Assembly (NCBI GenBank): GCA_003427395.1 | Contig: BFEA01000398.1 | Location: 1,368,818 to 1,432,817, forward strand | Direction: 5' to 3' | Length of the DNA stretch: 64,000 nucleotides | Source of the DNA: Chara braunii | Taxonomy: Eukaryota > Streptophyta > Charophyceae > Charales > Characeae | Shown here: positions 22,424 to 33,540 of the stretch, one piece after another | Position numbering within the stretch: the first letter of the stretch is position 1 | Layout: each line of letters begins with the position of its first letter | The notes under the pieces: generated by a model | Told to the model about the DNA's origin: nothing | Seen by the model: the letters and a program-made list of their open reading frames with translations, nothing else | Databases searched by the model: none | Position numbers and translations under genes: made by a program

Positions 22424-23300
22424 TCAATAGGCTGAAGGAAGTCCTCTATTTGTTTCCGCCGGGTATCCTCGTAAGTAGGAGGTATATGGGTTGCAAAGAG
22501 GTCTTTGAAGAAATCGCGAGCGATTTTGACACATCATGCAGTTGTGGTAACTGGGTGGGTCTCTGTCTCCCCAGGTTCGTACAATGCTTCCACGACTGTA
22601 CGTTTGGCCCTGGTGCGAGCAAGGCCGAAACATTTTGTGTCCATTGAGCCTTCGGTGGAATAGTTAGAAAGTTTGTCGCGAATTCGGGCACATTGCCAAC
22701 GATATTGCGCTTGCTGGAGCAGTTGGGCTTTGACTGTCTGGGTGATCTGCACATATTGGTCCGGGTTGTGAGGTGATGACTGCTGTTTTAGCTCTTGAAG
22801 TTGGTTTAGCAAGTCCGTTTCATGCTGGTTTCGCTGTTTGGCAAGTTGCTTGGAAAATTCATTGCATTTTTTGGCCAGAAAAAACAATCCATTATTGAAC
22901 AATGTCAGAGGGGAGTCCACTTCAGGGTGACGTTCTTGCCAGTATGCCCACACCTGGGTCAAATACCTCTGGAAGGATTTGAGACGGAGCAAAGAGGTGT
23001 TTAGCTTATAAAAATTGGGGTCTTGGTCCGACTTCTTACGATAGGTCAGCGCTAAAATATACATTTTATGGTCTAGCCCCGGATAGGGCCTAGAGGGAAG
23101 GATTGATGCTAGTGTTAAACTGCCCGCCAGGTCCTCTGAGATCAGGATCAGGTCGATCCTTGATTTGGAGAGCCTGGTCGGGTCATTATTGCGGATACAC
23201 GTAAAAGTCTGTTTCGTATGAAAGGAGCGGCGGAAAGTGTCAAAAAGGGAGGTGGTTATTCATACTTTCATCTTCCTCTGCCTGATGTCTGGAGGAAGGA
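22424..23300 (-). pseudogene. LINE2 ORF2 region between endonuclease and RT
   Basis: The segment 23,064-22,534 is protein-like: LLRLKSFQRYLTQVWAYWQE, FFLAKKCNEFSKQLAKQRNQ, then YRWQCARIRDKLSNYSTEGS. This is the helical linker that in plant LINEs precedes the RT fingers, and a related block lies in LINE1 at 14,450-14,830. Frame breaks occur on both sides. Confidence 0.7.
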
Positions 23301-23339
23301 GGGACCTGCCATCGGTCTAACCAGCGATCGGGGGCTGCA

Positions 23340-23926
23340 TTAAAATCCCCTGCGAGAATGATGGGGATGCCTTGCGGCATTTACGTTTGAATCTTTTGAA
23401 AACTTTTCTCGCGTTCGCCTGCAACGTTAGGGGCGTAGCTGCAAAAGATACAGACAACCTCTAGTTCTAGTGCCCCTAGGACTGAAACCCAACGACCCTC
23501 CTTCGTGTCCCTTTCATGATATAGGACCTCTAGGCGGAAGTCCGGGGGAATCCATATCGCTGTCCCTGAGCTCGCTGGCCGCGGTGCATGTGCCCTGTAG
23601 GCCTGGTATGGCCAAAATGCCTTATGTGCTCTGTTGTGATCAGGGGAATCAGTCAGGTGTGTTTCCTGGACACATACCATATCCAGCCAGCTTCGTCCCT
23701 CCACCCCCCAGAGGAGGTCTCGTATGGCTTGGGATTTATCTAGGCAAAGTGTGGCCAGACCGTTTACATTAACGAACCTGAGATCTAGGTCTGCAGTGTG
23801 AAGGGTGCTTCGCCAGGCCTTGTTGCGGCCGTATAATGCTTCTATCCATTGCATTCTCCTTGTGTCAAAACTGTTTCCCCTATTTTCTGTCCTAGAGGTA
23901 GTGCCACATGTGGTGGTCCCATGCAA
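23340..23926 (-). pseudogene. LINE2 APE-type endonuclease
   Basis: The frame contains LRFVNVNGLATLCLDKSQAI, then WLDMVCVQETHL with the catalytic Glu of the QE-T-H motif, SGTAIWIPPDF and VVCIFCSYAPN. After a frameshift, ILAGDFNAAPDRW supplies the GDFN metal-binding box (about 23,350). This enzyme nicks the target for target-primed reverse transcription. It is the only copy of the domain in the window. Confidence 0.85.
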
Positions 23927-24191
23927 CCCCTTCGTTGATTATATTTTTCCAGGCAATAGAGCACAAGGCGATGATTATCTCCTTATCAGGCCAGATATGA
24001 TTGGGTCTGATTTTGAAGTGTTGAAGCTCTAATAACGCATTATGCGTTACCCAGGTCAAGTCTGCCTTTTTTTTTTTCATCAAAAATGATATATAGGTCG
24101 TTATCCGCAATTCTACAAGAGCCCGACCCCACTCGTATCATGGCTTTTGCCCCTGCTTCGTAATGCATAGTGATAAACTCCTTTGCCTCCT

Positions 24192-25706
24192 TTAGCGTGA
24201 AGCTGCATTGCCCTTCCGCGTCTTGCTGCAGCCTCCAGTCATGTAGCGTGAGTGCCCCCTGCAGAGAGAATAATCATTTTCTTCTGTCGGGGAAAGGCCT
24301 ACTTCCCACCTGCCATTTTTTTTCCTTATCGGGATCGCCAGAACCTTGTCCCCCAGAGGTAGCGGTCCCTGGTAGAGCCCTTTTTCTATCAGGTGCCACA
24401 GGCGTGGGCGACAGGGCAGTTCTTGGTCCTTTCCATCTCGGTCCTTCTGGGTGGCCACAGCTTGAGGCGGGGGGNCAGGGGCTGGCCCCGGGGGGGGGTC
24501 AGCCGGTGGTGCCAGTGAAGGGCCCTGAGGAGGGGCTGGTGGGGGGGAGTGCCCCGGGGGGGGGGGAGGGGCAGTGAAAATGCCGGTGAACAATGCACAA
24601 GACTCGGTGCCAGGTTTCCTGCCAGCTGGCTGACCGGGGAAGCCCATGTTCTAGAGCCTGTTGGAGACTCGGGCTGCTGTCCAACATTTCGAATAGGTCA
24701 AGATATGCCTGGTCTCAGAAATCATCTAACCGGTGAATGAGGTGTGTGTAGCAGCCCTTTAATTGTGTATGCAGCCATTCGATCAGGGTCTTCATCCTGT
24801 CCCCAGTCTCCTGTTGTGTTTCCGGCGAGGGATAAGTCATGATTACTTCTGGTGGCGGCGTGGATGTTTCTTTTGTCAGAGGTTCCGGCCCTTCCACCTC
24901 TATTGGTTCCGGGCCAAAGGCTTGTAGGAAGGGGTCCTCCGGTTGAGGGATTCTAAATGCAAGGTGCTCGCAGCGTTTGTCGACTAGGATTTGTATCTCG
25001 TTGCACGTTTCCGACCCAGCCATTTTTGGTGTTTCCGGCTCTTCCACCTCCCCTGTGTCAAAGTGTTTGGCGTCCCTTTCCCCCAATTGTTCTTCTGCCT
25101 TCCAACTCTCTTGTCCCTCTGTGAGTGTTGGCTGCTGAGACTCGGCTTTTTCTCTCTGTAGTATCCCCCCCCACCTGTTGTGTCTCCTTTTCCCCTGATT
25201 TCCTTTGCTGCACCTCCCAGTTGTTCCCTTTTCTGCTGCTGGGGGCCAGCTGTATTTTCTTTCGTCGTCCCCTCCCCATCCGCTCCCTCCTTTTGCTGCA
25301 CCGCTTGCTCCAAATCTTTTATCTCCAAGGCTGCAAAGCGGTTGGCATCCCGAACCGCATTTTTCCTAATCCCACTCCTTGTAGTCTTCTTACGATACGC
25401 AGGGACCGGCTTTAATGCTTTTGCCGATTTTTTTTTGGGGGGGGGGACTTCCTGCCATATTTCCTTTGCTTCTGTTCCTTTGAGGAAAGCCTCTGGCCGT
25501 GGCTCTCGCATTTGTCCCGAGGTGGGGGGGTCTCGGTGATCCTGCTGCGTGTCCAGGTGTTCTTCAACTGAGTGTGGGGGGATCCAATGGCCTGGGGGTT
25601 TGCTCCCCATGACTATCTCTTCCTTTTTCTCCCATTCCCACCCCCCTGATCCTACCTCCTTCCTTAGGTTCATCGATGTATACCCAGCCCTCATGGCCTG
25701 GGTCAA
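24192..25706 (-). pseudogene. LINE2 ORF1 C-terminal half, frameshifted
   Basis: It continues the gag-like ORF1 after a frame change near 25,600. A Lys/Glu/Gly-rich disordered linker (KKKSAKALKPVPAYRKKTTR, DANRFAALEIKDLEQ) leads, after another break, to a helical C-terminal domain (MKTLIEWLHTQLKGCYTHLI, WQETWHRVLCIVHRHF) and a Pro-rich end. One N lies at 24,475. The same domain order is present in LINE1 ORF1. Confidence 0.75.
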
Positions 25707-26751
25707 CCGTTTGCCAATGCGTGGCTTGGAATGGGTCTCGGAGCAGGCGACCGGTGGTTTTCATACGCCTAGCTGGATGGTGGGGGCAATCAGTTTCCGA
25801 AGCATTATGCCCATATTGTTGACATTTAAAACACCACGGCCTTCGTTTGTGGGCGGTGTGCATTTTAAAGTTTTTTCCCCCGATTCTGAAGGGTATAACA
25901 TCGTCAATCTGAAAGATACAGTCTTCCGGTAAATCCAATGCTAACATTAGATAGTCATCTCGCGGTGCGACATACGCTGGAAGAGGGTCTATAAAGTCGA
26001 CAATGTCATATTTTTGTGCTAGATCTTGGACAAAAGCAGCCTGAATTTCAATCGGTACGTGTCTGTATTCGACCCAATAATTGTCAGCCATGAGCTGATC
26101 GCGTCTCTCCTCTTTGCTTTGTTGTCTCTGGGGCGACCATGGGTAAATTCGGACCTCAGATCGTCCACAGCGAACGCTGCGCCACGTGTCCATCAGTCTC
26201 TTGTCAACATCAAACATGTTGATGACTGTGAATACTGTCGATGAGACCGACTGTATCAGGAAATAGTCCGTAGGTCCTTCCTCGCTCCCTTTGAGGGCCA
26301 CGAGTCTTTTCTGGATCCAACCTATCTTATCATTGGAAAACTTGTACGCAACGTCATCGTAAAAGACCCAGTTACTTGCATGTCGTGTGTAAAGCTCATC
26401 CCGCTCATGGATTTTAGCTGCAGGGAGAGTCTTAACTTGGATTTTCTTACCTCCGTAGTGAACTAGGCGATCCTCTGAGTTAGTGAGAAGTCTAGAGAGG
26501 GAATATGTGCTGGTTGTTGTGGTGTTTTCGAGGGGGATCTGCCATGTCCGGTCTCCGGTTTCCTTTTCTCCCCGCTGGATTGTCAAGGCTTCGCCACTGT
26601 ACATGCGCTTCACCTTGCCCGCCCAGGAGGTGGACAAAGAACTCGGAGTCACTTGTGACTTTATTCGTTCTTTGGTCGCCTGCAGTTCTTTCAAAAGTTG
26701 TGCGGGGGGGATTATTGCCCTTTGCTGTTGTTGCTCACCGCAGTCTGACAT
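25564..26751 (-). CDS. LINE2 ORF1 N-terminal part, gag-like RNA-binding protein with CCHC knuckle
   Basis: It is open for 395 codons from the ATG at 26,751. Residues ~1-100 are polar; ~100-240 contain RDELYTRHASNWVFYDDVAY and DVDKRLMDTWRSVRCGRSEV. Then come IVDFIDPLPAYVAPRDDYLM and the knuckle CFKCQQYGHNASETDCPHHP (C-x2-C-x4-H-x6-C) at ~320-340. After HEGWVYIDEPKEGGR the frame ends at a probable frameshift rather than a natural end, because LINE1 keeps homologous sequence further on. The start is the first ATG of the open frame. ORF1 products of this type coat LINE RNA; expression is unproven. Confidence 0.75.
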   Translation of the reverse strand: MSDCGEQQQQRAIIPPAQLLKELQATKERIKSQVTPSSLSTSWAGKVKRMYSGEALTIQRGEKETGDRTWQIPLENTTTTSTYSLSRLLTNSEDRLVHYGGKKIQVKTLPAAKIHERDELYTRHASNWVFYDDVAYKFSNDKIGWIQKRLVALKGSEEGPTDYFLIQSVSSTVFTVINMFDVDKRLMDTWRSVRCGRSEVRIYPWSPQRQQSKEERRDQLMADNYWVEYRHVPIEIQAAFVQDLAQKYDIVDFIDPLPAYVAPRDDYLMLALDLPEDCIFQIDDVIPFRIGGKNFKMHTAHKRRPWCFKCQQYGHNASETDCPHHPARRMKTTGRLLRDPFQATHWQTVDPGHEGWVYIDEPKEGGRIRGVGMGEKGRDSHGEQTPRPLDPPTLS

Positions 26752-26884
26752 GCAAGTGTCATGTGTCTGTGACGTTCGTGTGTAAGCATGTTCCTTTCTT
26801 TGGTCGGGTGGGGCATTGGAATATTGTTTTGCGCCCGACCCTTTTTCCGTCCTCCTTTGCTGTCATGCTGTCAAGGCGGTGTGC

Positions 26885-27107
26885 CTGGGCCAGCTTTTTT
26901 TTTTTTTTTTTTTTAAATAGCGAGACCAAAACACCAGGTGATGTGCGGTACGTTTGCAGAGATGCAGAGTCCGCCCTCTAGATTGGTCCCTTTCGTCTGG
27001 CACCAGGTGATGAGGGGTACGTTTGCAAAGATGCGGAGTCCGTCCCCAGGTTGGACCCGTCTGTCTGGCAGTTCTGAAAAAAAAAAAAAAAAAAAAAAAA
27101 GTGTATA
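26885..27107. repeat. 69-bp dimeric repeat between T-run and A-run
   Basis: A T-run (26,895-26,914) is followed by two tandem ~69-bp units starting CACCAGGTGATG (26,932 and 27,001). The end is GTCTGGCAGTTCTG and a 24-base A-run (27,077-27,100). The A-terminated second unit suggests a retroposed dimer, or two insertions of one short element. No related sequence was seen elsewhere in the window. Confidence 0.7.
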
Positions 27108-27565
27108 AGGCAATCAAGGGTCAAACGAATGCGCATACCGGGACCTCCAATCAGGATGTGGGAGGGGTCAAGCAATTTAGCGTATAGAGTTTTCAAATCA
27201 GAGCGTGGTGGGGGTGAGGAGAGGGATGGGCGAGGACGCAGTACTGACAAGAGGTGGTGATGGCCGTCACTTTCGCTCTTCTTGACAACCCTTTCCTCCT
27301 CTGCCGCCGTATGTTGTCCTTCAGAGGGGCGTGGTATGTCTTTGAGAGGGGGTTGGGGGGGAGGCAATCAATCAAGGGTTAAACAATCGTGCGTACGGAC
27401 TTTTCAAATCAGAGCGTGGGGGGGGTCAAGAGAGGGATGGGAGAGGAGGTAGTCCTGGCAGGAAGCGGTGATGTCCTTCGCCTTTGCTCTTGTTGACAAC
27501 CCTTTCCTCCTCCTCCACCGTGTGCTGTCCTTCACACGGGGCCCCGTGAGGAGGAGGGCGGTATG
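27108..27565. repeat. diverged tandem duplication, about 200-250 bp
   Basis: Unit 1 (about 27,108-27,358) and unit 2 (about 27,361-27,565) share GGCAATCAAGGGTCAAAC-like, TTTTCAAATCAGAGCGTGG, AGAGAGGGATGGG, TTGACAACCCTTTCCTCCTC and GTATGTCTT blocks in the same order. Both are non-coding as far as I can see. Confidence 0.8.
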
Positions 27566-29637
27566 TCTTATTTACTTCCTCCGTCGGATCGAAAACAGAT
27601 CATGCCGCTGTCGTGTGTGCTCCCCCCTTTCTCGTTGTTGAATCGTCACGCTCCTTTCTCCCTTTTTCGTGACTGATATCTCCTTTTTCCTTTTGGTCGT
27701 CGTTTCCCCGTTCTCTATCATGTGCCTGGTCGCTTAATTAGCTCTCTACCTACCAATTTATTTCCCCCCTTCCATTGTGAAACGTCGCGCTCCTTTTTCG
27801 AATGATCTTCACAGTTGTGTCCAATCCTTCCCGCTGTCCTCCACTCGCTGTTGTGCCCGGTTGCTCTTGTCACTCCCGGTCGCCATTTTTGCAGATTTTT
27901 CGCCCTTCTAGCATCTCTTTAGAGACTCGGACTCCCGACTCACATCCTCCTTTGGTCCCTTCTATTAATCTCCACGTGTCCCGTAGCGAATCTTTGCCTT
28001 ATTTTTCATTCGTCGCCTCCGGTTTCGTCGTTTCATTTCTTTCTATTTTCGGTAAGGTCGTGCAGTACAGCTTCGCTAGGACGGGTTCGTTTGGGGTCTA
28101 CGACAGCAGAAAATAGGGTCCGGTCACAGTCGTCCCTAAGACCGGTGTCAACTGGTAGAAGGGTTCTGCCAGCCTACGGAGTTGATCCTCTGTCGTCCCC
28201 GTGTCTGCCACCCACGGGAGGGCCAAATCCGGGCTCTTGTAACCTATAAACAATCCACGTCGGTACCAAAATCAAACATCCAAAAACATGATAGCGATGT
28301 GAACCGGATCACCAAACAATAGGTATGAAGTATCTATTATGTAAAAATTTGTTCAATGACATCAGAGTGTGTTCCAGCATATGCTGAAACGAAGAGTTGT
28401 TTGTCTCAGTTGTGTAAATGGGATCTGCTGTGGCTGAGCATCCTGGTTGGGCTAAGGCTCAGAATCAGAGTTCCCCTGCCACTGGTCTGGGTCCGCAGAA
28501 TAGTGGTTCTCGAGCTCTAATGAGTCAGAGTGATGGCTGAAATCTGTATTTGAGACTTGCTGCGACTCCGACTCTCGGTATGAGAGGTCCGCTGTGACTG
28601 CTGTCTCAATCGTGAGTCTGCTGTTTACTCAAACTCAACTTTGAGCCGTCGTTCATTGTGTCTGCAGCCTTGTTCAGTTTGCATTAAATTTTTCCTCTGC
28701 TGGAATATGCACTAATCCGTAGTCTGCGGTCTGCTACTGTGTACGAGCTCTGCTAGCCCACAATCTTCCCTTGTGCTTTTGTTCTGCTGTAACTGAGTCT
28801 GTCTGGTCCATCTGAATCCATGTCGTTCCTCTTGGATCCGAGTACCCGCTGTTCTGAGTTCAGTTCAGTGAATGGAGTCTGTTGAAAGACCGCTATGCAC
28901 TGTATGGATGTGCCAAGCCCTATATGATCCACGGGGTCATCCGCGGAAGTCTGTCTCATTCCCAACTTGAGAGAGTTTGGCCTCAAGTTGTCTCATTCCC
29001 AACTTGAGAGAGTTTGGCCTCAAGTTCACTATGTGCAGCTTTATGCCCATCGAAATTTATTTCTGGACATAGTTTTAATCCTGTGACCACAAATGCACCG
29101 GCCGCAGTCTAAATTTTGTGAGTCCTAGGCCTGATGAGGGCAGCTCAAGTTCGCTGCACTTGGCCGAGCTCAGTTCTGTGAGAGTTTAGATATAAGTCGT
29201 TGCTCACACGGCTGGAATATTATGAACTTGCGCCCTTGGAAAGAACTGTCCTGCTTTTCCACCTTGAATTCGGAGGGAGCAACTTCCCAAGATGAAATCT
29301 CTATATATCATGTACTACACGTGTCCAATTTGTCCTCAGTTGAGGGCATCTTTGGAATTCGCCAAATTCTCGGTGGCAGCTGCGAAGTTTCTCCTTGAAG
29401 TCCTTTCTGGTCTCTTTTCTCTCTCATTCCCCCCTTTTTCTCTTTCCCTTTGTCTCCCTAGTTCTACCTAACTTTCATGTGAACGTGATTTAGCACACTT
29501 CAAACGCATCTAGCCACTCATCCACGGAGATTCCTCATGAATCACTGCTCCTGTGAAACGGCATTCACCAGTTCGCAGTAGCCGATGCAGATCCCAGGGC
29601 TCGATCCCTAGTCCCCACCTTACCTGTGTACAGTATC
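27566..29637. other. no recognised gene; short tandem duplications
   Basis: It contains an exact 37-bp tandem duplication (28,953-28,989 and 28,990-29,026, starting GTCTCATTCCCAAC). The rest carries irregular CTGCTG/GAGTCTG-rich sequence. I see no domain, RNA gene or element terminus. Confidence 0.5.
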
Positions 29638-30499
29638 TGTGACGACCCCTAGAGTTGAACCCGTGACCTGTGTAATTGTAACAGTTTGTAGACTGTCGTA
29701 GGGTCCATAGGTAGCAGGGGTTCGATCTGTAGACCTGTCGAGTAGGAGTCTCAGTCAGGTCTAGAAGTCGTAACTGTAGTTTTCCCGAAGGGTCAAGGTC
29801 GTAGCTGCTACAGTCATGAAAAGTCAAGGTCGTAGCTGCTACAGTATCGAAAGGCCAAGTCTACGGCCTTCCGGAAGGTCTGAGTAGTGGCCTTTCGAAG
29901 TTGCCCATGTTTAGGCTGAGGCAAGTGGGCAAGTGATGGAGTCTACCCGTGCTGAGTCAGCAGTCCCAGTCCCAGTCAGTCCTAGTCCAGTCAAGCAAGT
30001 ACCACATGGGACTGTGTGTACTAAGGGCATGGGAAAGGGCCAGTCATTCATTCATTCCTTCAAGTATAAATCAAGAGGCAGCGCCCAGTCATTCATTCAT
30101 TCCTGCGTGAGCCATGAGGAAGCGCTGCTATAGCGACTTCTGCGAGGTGGTCTGCAGTGAGCCCGAGGAGGAAGTGGGCGAGAGAGAAGGAGCATAGCCA
30201 TAGCGGTAGGGTAGTAGCGGCCATAGCCGCCATAGCTGTAGATAGAGTTCAGTGTGTGTGTATGTGTGTGTGTGTGTGTGTGTGTACAGAGTAACGCGTG
30301 TGGCATATCCAGGGTGATCCTGTGTGTGCGAACAAAGAGTTGTGTGGGCGCTGAGACGCCATAGCCATTGAAGTGAACTTGTACCTGAACTATGTTCTTG
30401 GCTACCACATCTCTGAGTTTTGAGTGGGCGCTTGTCGCCAGTTTGCTGCGCTCCTGTTTGCACGCATGCAAAGTGTGGATGAGAGCGAGTCTGATTTCA
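29638..30499 (+). repeat. putative 5' LTR of a Ty3/gypsy element
   Basis: The segment begins TGTGACGACCCC and ends TTCA immediately before a primer-binding-like site. It contains a TATA-like TATAAAT (about 30,064) and a (TG)n stretch. The position, about 1.5 kb upstream of a gypsy gag, fits a 5' LTR plus leader. No second LTR copy exists in the window for confirmation, so the left boundary is an inference from the TG...CA rule. Confidence 0.45.
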
Positions 30500-30500
30500 T

Positions 30501-30512
30501 TGGTATCGGAGC
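30501..30512 (+). promoter_or_regulatory. tRNA-iMet primer-binding site
   Basis: TGGTATCGGAGC matches the plant-type initiator-tRNA primer site TGGTATCAGAGC except for one base, and lies one base after a CA dinucleotide. It would prime minus-strand synthesis of the retrotransposon. Confidence 0.6.
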
Positions 30513-30686
30513 TGGTACCCGCTATTCCACGCGCCGCCGGGTATTGCAGGGAAGAGCTACGCGCCATAGCCAGAGTAGCCATCGAAGAAGAAGTCCGCCA
30601 TAGCGAACCTGGAGGTTGAAGAAGCCGCCGCGTGCACCTGCAGAGAAGACCACGACGAAGAAGAAGAGAGAGAGAGAGAGAGAGAG

Positions 30687-31180
30687 NNNNNNNNNNNNNN
30701 NNNNNNNNNNNNNNNNNNNNNNNNNNNNNNNNNNNNNNNNNNNNNNNNNNNNNNNNNNNNNNNNNNNNNNNNNNNNNNNNNNNNNNNNNNNNNNNNNNNN
30801 NNNNNNNNNNNNNNNNNNNNNNNNNNNNNNNNNNNNNNNNNNNNNNNNNNNNNNNNNNNNNNNNNNNNNNNNNNNNNNNNNNNNNNNNNNNNNNNNNNNN
30901 NNNNNNNNNNNNNNNNNNNNNNNNNNNNNNNNNNNNNNNNNNNNNNNNNNNNNNNNNNNNNNNNNNNNNNNNNNNNNNNNNNNNNNNNNNNNNNNNNNNN
31001 NNNNNNNNNNNNNNNNNNNNNNNNNNNNNNNNNNNNNNNNNNNNNNNNNNNNNNNNNNNNNNNNNNNNNNNNNNNNNNNNNNNNNNNNNNNNNNNNNNNN
31101 NNNNNNNNNNNNNNNNNNNNNNNNNNNNNNNNNNNNNNNNNNNNNNNNNNNNNNNNNNNNNNNNNNNNNNNNNNNNNNNN
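30687..31180. other. assembly gap (494 N)
   Basis: The gap is flanked by an (AG)n run on the left and AGAAGAAGGAGG-type purine-rich sequence on the right, so it probably failed in low-complexity sequence within the gypsy leader. Confidence 0.99.
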
Positions 31181-31255
31181 AGAAGAAGGAGGCGAGGGAG
31201 GGAGAAGGAAGGAGAAGGGTGGCGACGAAGGAGGAAGCCGGCCACCATAGCCAAA

Positions 31256-31375
31256 GTTGATCGGGCATTGACCGGAGTTGACCAGGCGTTGACCAGAGTT
31301 GACCGGGAGTTGATCGGGGGTTGATTGCAGCGTTGACCAAGTGTTGACCGAGGCGTTGACCAAGACTGTTGACCA
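31256..31375 (+). repeat. cluster of ~11 degenerate GTTGACC units
   Basis: Units of 9-13 bp with core GTTGACC/GTTGATC repeat about 11 times in the leader upstream of gag. The core contains TTGACC, which matches the WRKY W-box TTGACY. Any binding role is inference. Confidence 0.75.
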
Positions 31376-31993
31376 CGAGTTTGACGAAGCTGGAACCGGT
31401 ATAATCTCGCCAAGCCTTCAGCCTATCCCCTCGCCCTATGGATGTGCACACACCCTGTGGTACTTGCTAAGTCAAGTATGTCTCTCTTCTTTCTGCATTG
31501 AGTCTCTTTTGTCCAGGTGATAGGAACTCTGTGGATGAAGGATAGGGCCTTGTTGACCAACTTGACCAAACCCACACGGGCTGAGTAGGGCTAAAGACTG
31601 TGTCTGACGACTCAACTGTCCCGGAGGAGACGAACCCTCCTAAGGATCGTTACTGACCGGCGGGCTGCTCGGTGTGGCACAGTAGGCCCAAAATTTGAGT
31701 TGTGGGCTGCACAACAGGCCGTCTAAGTCTTGAGAAGACCTGCTGATCGCGTCGTCCTGTCTGCGACGTTAAATAATTCCTGAGGAGTTATGGGGGATCT
31801 CCTTAAATGCCTCCTGATCAGCAACAGGTCTTGTAGTGACAGCCTGAGAGTAGGTCTAGGCTAGAGACCCTAGTTGACAGGATCATGTCCGGATTCTGTA
31901 AGTCTGTAGATTGAGCAGAAGGTGTGTCAGTCAGGGGGAGTAGCGTCTAAGTGGTGAGGAGTGGAACCGTTGTCTGCTTGTGCACCTATCACC

Positions 31994-33540
31994 ATGGTTG
32001 ACACTCGTAGTGGAAAGAGTATTGTCCCCCAATCCGAGGCCAAGCAGGCCCGGATTGCCGCCATCCTGAGGGAGAGGAAAGAGAAGAAAGAGCTCCTCAA
32101 GCAAGCGAAGCTAAAGGCAATCGCAGAGGAGCAGGCGGCAAAGAAGAAGCAGTTAGAAGAATAGATGTTAAGGTTTCAGAAGGAGAAGATGATGATGTTA
32201 CAACAAGAGGAGGAAGAGAAGAGAAAGGCTGTCGAAGAAGAAGCAGCAACAGAGGAGGAGGAAAAAGAAGAAGAAGAGTTCCTGGAGAAAAGGCGTGGAG
32301 GAGACAGGGGAGAAACAAGTGGCACGAAGGAGGAGGACAAATGGATGAAGAAGAAGATCAGCGAGTGGGTGGCTAACTTATCGTTGGGAGAGGATGAGGA
32401 GGCACTATTATACGTGCCGCAGGAGGAGAGAGAAGCGTTTGTCACGGAGTTGGAAGCGATAAAAGATTCCCTGGAACGTCAGACAAAAGAAGACGAGAAA
32501 AAGTTGGAATGGAAGTTACGTATGATGAGGGAGAAGAAGAGAAGGAGGGAGGAAGCCAACCGGTTGGCTAGAGAGGTGGAGAGAGTTCGGACATGCAGAC
32601 AGGAAGTGCAAGCCCAAGCAGAGACCCCCACGAAATTGGATAAGATTCTGGGGTATCTCGAGGTTCTGAGTGAGGCCTGGCTTGAGGAGCATCAGGCCAA
32701 CAAGGGTCACGATGTGACCCTGCATGCCATCCAATCCGGTTTCAGAGAGTTCGCGTGCGACGTGGTAACCCACGTCGGGACCGAAGTTGAGAAGTTAAAG
32801 GAAGGCGCAAAGAAGTTCTGTGTCGGCGCTATTGAAGGTGCCAAAGTAGTGGCCACAGCAGAGGCCGAGTCGCGTCCCTGCAGAGAGCCTGTAAAGCTCA
32901 AATTTCCTGATTGTTATAGTGGGAAGAAGGACGATTGTTTTGATAAATGGGAGGCTAGCGTTAATACTTACGTCTATTTGTAGCATATCGCCCCCGAGGA
33001 GCAGGTCCTTGTCGCCTTCCATGCATTAAAGGACGAAGCAGCCAGCTTCGCTAGGTACCTTGCGCACACCGCCGATTGCGAGCATAACATGATTGCTTAT
33101 TCTAGGCTTACCCCTCTCTCCACGTTTCTCAAACTCCTGCGTGAGAGGTTCGTTGACGTCACGAGGGGCGTCAGGGCCTCTGATAAGCTCCAAACTATCC
33201 ACTTGCGACAGTGGAGGAGTGCGCGAGCACTCAAAGTTATCATGAACGACTTGGTAGCCGTCTCGGACCATGGGGTCACTGAGACCTAGTTGGTCAAGTT
33301 GTTTTATCGTGCCATGCCAGAGCCCTTAAGAGGGCACTTCTTTGACAAGACCCAGCAGACCAATATCACGTATGATGCGTTGAGTCGCGAAGTGGTCTTG
33401 TTCGAGGCAAAGTCCATGCCAGTTTCCACTTTCTGGCACAAGGAGTCCGACTTGGATAAAGGCAAAAAGTGGAAAGGTCATACCATCTCTAGCCAGGTTA
33501 GGGCCAAGGATCATTTGATCCTCACTTTACCAACTCTTGC
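31994..33540 (+). pseudogene. Ty3/gypsy gag, interrupted by three TAG codons and truncated
   Basis: The start is ACCATGG, beginning MVDTRSGKS. A long Lys/Glu-rich coiled-coil region follows (codons ~20-210), then the capsid-like part: KLKFPDCYSGKKDDCFDKWE, HIAPEEQVLVAFHALKDEAA, FLKLLRERFVDVTRGVRASD and LFYRAMPEPLRGHFF. Three in-frame TAG codons (32,162; 32,981; 33,287) each stand where Gln is plausible (LEE-x-ML, YVYL-x-HIAP, TET-x-LVKL), consistent with CAG to TAG transitions. Similarity fades at about 33,540, with no protease, RT or integrase after it. This is where the C-rich block begins, suggesting truncation by insertion. Confidence 0.75.

Larger units (their letters stand above)
18729..26884 (-). 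mobile_element. LINE2: near full-length non-LTR retrotransposon
   Basis: On the minus strand the order is a short 5' leader, ORF1 (from 26,751), endonuclease, RT, zf-RVT, 3'-UTR and the shared tail (down to 18,729, continuing at 12,908-12,849). This is the most complete copy in the window, about 8.1 kb without the LINE1 insert. Several stops and frameshifts and a MITE at 22,251 disable ORF2. The 5' boundary is approximate and no LINE2 target duplication was identified. Confidence 0.85.

Noticed and set aside
29128-29160. CTGATGAGG as a further hammerhead
   Set aside because: No GAAA box or stem II partner follows at a workable distance.
30097-31451. Frames of several hundred codons around 30.1-31.4 kb
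   Set aside because: They are open only because they read through 494 Ns.
31994-33290. Reassigned genetic code (UAG/UAA as Gln)
   Set aside because: All gag stops and both RT stops would fit Gln, but the LINEs also have TGA and TAG at Trp positions together with frameshifts, so ordinary decay explains the pattern better.
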